Below, in pieces: positions 61,623 to 64,000 of a stretch of DNA of 64,000 nt. Each line of letters starts with the position of its first letter. The first letter of the stretch is position 1. Source of the DNA: Roseiarcus sp963806935 (GTDB lineage: Bacteria; Pseudomonadota; Alphaproteobacteria; Rhizobiales; Beijerinckiaceae); assembly GCA_963806935.1 (NCBI GenBank), contig CAWEAT010000011.1, positions 1-64,000 on the forward strand, in the 5' to 3' direction. Both the position numbers and the translations under genes were made by a program. The notes under the pieces are model-generated. The model did no database searches. It saw nothing but the letters and a program-made list of their open reading frames with translations, and was not told the DNA's origin.

Positions 61623-62946
61623 TCACCCGTCGGCGGACCGGTTTTCACTCGCGCGGGCGACCGCGCCGCCGACGGGAAAGCGTCGCTTGACCCGCTCGAT
61701 CTGATCGGCCGCAACGCGCACAGTCAGATGCAGGCCCGCTTCTTCGTCGCGGCGAACTCATGACCTCGGCGTGTTCATAGAGCCAATGAAGTCCAAGACC
61801 GTCGCTGGCGTCGAGCGTCAATTCGACCAGCGACCGTCCGCGAGCCAGCCGGTCCTCGATCGCCTTCAACAGGCGATCGACGCCCTCGCCGGTCACCGCT
61901 GAGATCGCCAGCGGCGCCGCGACGTCCGTCTCTTCATCGGCGGCGAGCGCGGAGCGCGCGTCCGCATCGAGGCAGTCGAGCTTGTTCCAGACCTCGATGA
62001 CGCGGTCGGCGCGGTCGGCGACGCCGATCTCGGCCAGGATCGCATCGACGTCATGGCTCTGCGCATCGTTGTCGGGGTGGGAAATGTCGCGCAGATGGAC
62101 GATGACGTCTGCGGCGAGCACCTCTTCGAGCGTGGCGCGAAAGGCGGAAATGAGCGTCGTCGGCAAGTTGGAGATGAAGCCGACGGTGTCGGAAAGGATC
62201 GCCGAACCGCCGTGGGGCAGCCTGATCAATCGCACGGTCGGGTCGAGAGTGGCGAACAGCATGTCGGCCGCCAGGATCTCCGCACGAGTCAGTCGATTGA
62301 ACAACGTCGACTTCCCGGCGTTGGTGTAGCCGACCAGCGCGACCACCGGATAAGGCGCTGAATCGCGGCCCGTGCGATGCAGGGCCCGCCTGCGCTTGAC
62401 CCCGTCGAGCTCCCGCTCGATGCGAATGATGCGCTCCCGAATGAGGCGCCGGTCGGTCTCGATCTGGCTTTCGCCTGGTCCGCCGAGAAAGCCGAAGCCG
62501 CCGCGCTGTCTCTCGAGGTGGGTCCACGAGCGCACCAGGCGGGAGCGCTGATAGTCCAGATGGGCGAGCTCGACCTGCAACGCGCCCTCGGCGGTCCGGG
62601 CTCTGCGGCCGAAGATTTCTAGAATGAGCCCGGTGCGGTCGATCACCTTGGAGCCGAACGCCCGTTCAAGATTTCGCTGCTGCGCCGGCGATAGGGCGCA
62701 GTCCAGGACGACGAGATCGATGTCCTCGGCTTTGACTTTGGCGGCTATGGCTTCAACCTTGCCCTTGCCGATGTAGGTCGCAGGCCGAATGGCGCTGAGC
62801 GGCACGGTCTCGGCGCCTACGACCGCGAGGTCGATGGCTCCCGCCAGCCCGACCGCCTCCTCGCGGCGCGAAGCCGGGCCGCGCGACAGCTCGGCCCGTT
62901 CCCGAACGAGATCAGGACAGACGACCCAGGCGCGAGTGCTCGTCAC
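61623..62946 (-). CDS. hflX: GTPase HflX, with one probable frameshift in the C-terminus
   Basis: HflX is a ribosome-associated GTPase that splits stalled ribosomes. The protein begins with GTG 62946 (TSTRAWVVCPDLVRERAELS), has the N-terminal ATYIGKGKVEAIAAKVKAED and VLDCALSPAQQRNLERAFGS, the long helix GGFGFLGGPGESQIETDRRL, and the G domain G1 LVGYTNAGKSTLFNRLTRAE, G2 FATLDPTVRLI, G3 LSDTVGFISNLPTTLISAFR and G4 VWNKLD. Near 61756 one extra base shifts the frame; removing it gives RDEEAGLHLTVRVAADQIER and VKRRFPVGGAVARASENR to a stop at 61623. It follows hfq. Confidence 0.95.
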
Positions 62947-63001
62947 CGCCCCCCGCCCTCGATCATCCCCTGGTCCCGCCGAAGGACGAAGCAAAGATGG
63001 C

Positions 63002-63256
63002 TCAATGCCCGTCCGAGCCGTCTTCGACCGCCTCGAACATCGTAATCGGACTGGCCGGCATGATCGTCGAGATTGCGTGCTTATAGACGAGCTGAGAGTG
63101 CCCGTCGCGACGCAGCAAGACGCAGAAATTATCGAACCAAGTAACGAAACCCTGAAGCTTTACTCCGTTGACGAGAAAAATCGTGACCGACGTCTTGGAC
63201 TTTCGGACGTGATTGAGGAACGTGTCCTGGAGGTTTTGCGCCTTCTCGGTTGCCAT
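63002..63256 (-). CDS. hfq: RNA chaperone Hfq
   Basis: Hfq is the ring-forming Sm-like protein that pairs small RNAs with mRNAs. The 84-residue protein has Sm1 TIFLVNGVKLQGFVTWFDNF and CVLLRRDGHSQLVYKHAIST with the conserved YKHA Sm2 motif and IMPASPITMFEAVEDGSDGH. It is upstream of hflX on the same strand, and downstream of ntrX, the usual alphaproteobacterial order. No anomaly. Confidence 0.98.
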   Translation of the reverse strand: MATEKAQNLQDTFLNHVRKSKTSVTIFLVNGVKLQGFVTWFDNFCVLLRRDGHSQLVYKHAISTIMPASPITMFEAVEDGSDGH

Positions 63257-63484
63257 GCGTCTATCCGTTCGTTGGGCCGTTTCGGCCTGTTTTATATGGT
63301 CTTCATCGCCGCCCCTTGCGAGGCGTTGTGCGAGTTCATATCACAAAATGTGGCGAGCGAACACATAAACCGAAAACACAATGTTAAAACGGCCTTCGTA
63401 ACCGCCTTCGATCGAACGCGCCGGACGCGGGTCCGCGAACGACAGAACGCGCGATGCCGAAGATTGGTTTCCCCCGGTGGGGCG

Positions 63485-64000
63485 CTATTCGACGCCGAGC
63501 GATTTCAGCTTGCGGTGCAGAGCCGACCGCTCCATGCCGATGAACTCGGCGGTTCGCGATATATTTCCGCCAAACCGGCTGATCTGGGCCACGAGATAGT
63601 CGCGCTCGAAGGCTTCCCGCGCCTCGCGAAGCGGAAGCGACAGCAATTTCTCGCCGCCGATGCCGCTCGGGATCGCCGGGCACCAGCGCGCCAACCTCCG
63701 CCGGAAGCATTGACGCCGAGATTTCGGCGTTGGGGTCGCCGAGGGCGAGGATCATCAAGCGTTCGACATTGTTGCGCAACTGGCGGATGTTTCCCGGCCA
63801 GTCGTGGGACTGCAGCACCGCCATGGCGTCCGCGCCCACGCGGCGCGGCGCAACGCCCATCGTGCTGGCGACATTCTTCAAAAAATATTGAACGAGTTCC
63901 GGAATGTCCTCTCGCCGCTCGGCCAGCGAGGGAATCCGAATCGGCACCACCGAAAGCCGGTGAAAAAGATCCTCGCGAAAGCGCCCCTCGGTGATCGCTT
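63485..64000 (-). CDS. ntrX: Nitrogen assimilation response regulator NtrX, 3' part, one frameshift
   Basis: This NtrC-family regulator works with sensor NtrY. The window holds its AAA+/DNA-binding end: EGRFREDLFHRLSVVPIRIP, SLAERREDIPELVQYFLKNV, LQSHDWPGNIRQLRNNVERL and the helix-turn-helix GGNISRTAEFIGMERSALHR, KLKSLGVE with stop at 63485. The frame breaks near 63672 and continues SGIGGEKLLSLPLREAREAF, ERDYLVAQISRFG; one extra base explains it. The 5' end is outside the window. The order ntrX-hfq-hflX matches other Rhizobiales. Confidence 0.93.

Noticed and set aside
1..64000. tRNA, rRNA, CRISPR arrays, prophage or att sites
   Set aside because: No acceptor-stem/T-loop patterns, rRNA blocks, regularly spaced repeats or phage structural genes were seen by eye. 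A tRNAscan or Infernal run would be decisive; a hit would overturn this.

Overview
The window is a high-G+C chromosomal segment from an alphaproteobacterium, most likely a member of the Hyphomicrobiales (Rhizobiales) near Beijerinckiaceae or Methylocystaceae. The pointers are the order ntrX-hfq-hflX-mazG at the right edge, a CtaA-type heme A synthase, the moaC-moeA pair, DUF6481, DUF1801 and DUF4239 proteins, and the CGTCATTGCGAG and GGCCGGGACAAGCCCGGCC palindromic repeats common in this order. The genus cannot be fixed from the sequence alone. I found no rRNA, tRNA, CRISPR array or prophage.

Layout. 1-9.7 kb: cyanase remnant, recJ, a DUF4239 membrane protein, glyoxalase-fold protein, EamA transporter, homoserine dehydrogenase, DUF6481, DUF2189, ctaA. 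9.7-15.2 kb: small membrane and exported proteins, then an oxidase-type cluster transcribed leftward (ctaB, a 39-residue membrane protein, a DUF420/CtaM-like protein, and a 12-span heme-copper-oxidase-like subunit I that seems to lack the usual Cu-B histidine pair). 15.4-25.4 kb: ABC exporter, methyltransferase plus glycosyltransferase, two divergent MFS paralogues around a UspA protein, and an NAD(P)H oxidoreductase. 25.5-32.1 kb: outer-membrane barrel, an ECF sigma/anti-sigma pair with a fasciclin protein, divergent from a cytochrome b561-type subunit and a molybdopterin oxidoreductase; DUF4142 and DUF3237 proteins. 32.1-34.4 kb: a YihY/BrkB gene split by a decayed IS5-family element. 34.5-42.9 kb: recO, DUF4239, GT4 glycosyltransferase, moaC-moeA, ion channel, lipoprotein, outer-membrane efflux factor. 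43-50 kb: methyltransferases, an NMT1/SsuBC-type ABC importer and an 8-oxoguanine deaminase-like amidohydrolase. 50-59.3 kb: redoxin divergent from a TetR regulator with two matching operators, a Na/Pi symporter overlapping a P-type ATPase, convergent PPK2, an SDR, phhB and a third DUF4239 protein. 59.9-64 kb: double cold-shock protein, mazG, hflX, hfq, ntrX.

The main technical caution is the unusual number of single-base frameshifts in otherwise well conserved genes, including hflX and ntrX. Several sit in short homopolymers. They look more like base-calling errors than true pseudogenes, so I annotate those genes across the shift and mark the position. The exceptions that look biologically broken are cynS (three shifts), the IS5 transposase (many shifts) and the YihY gene (physically interrupted).
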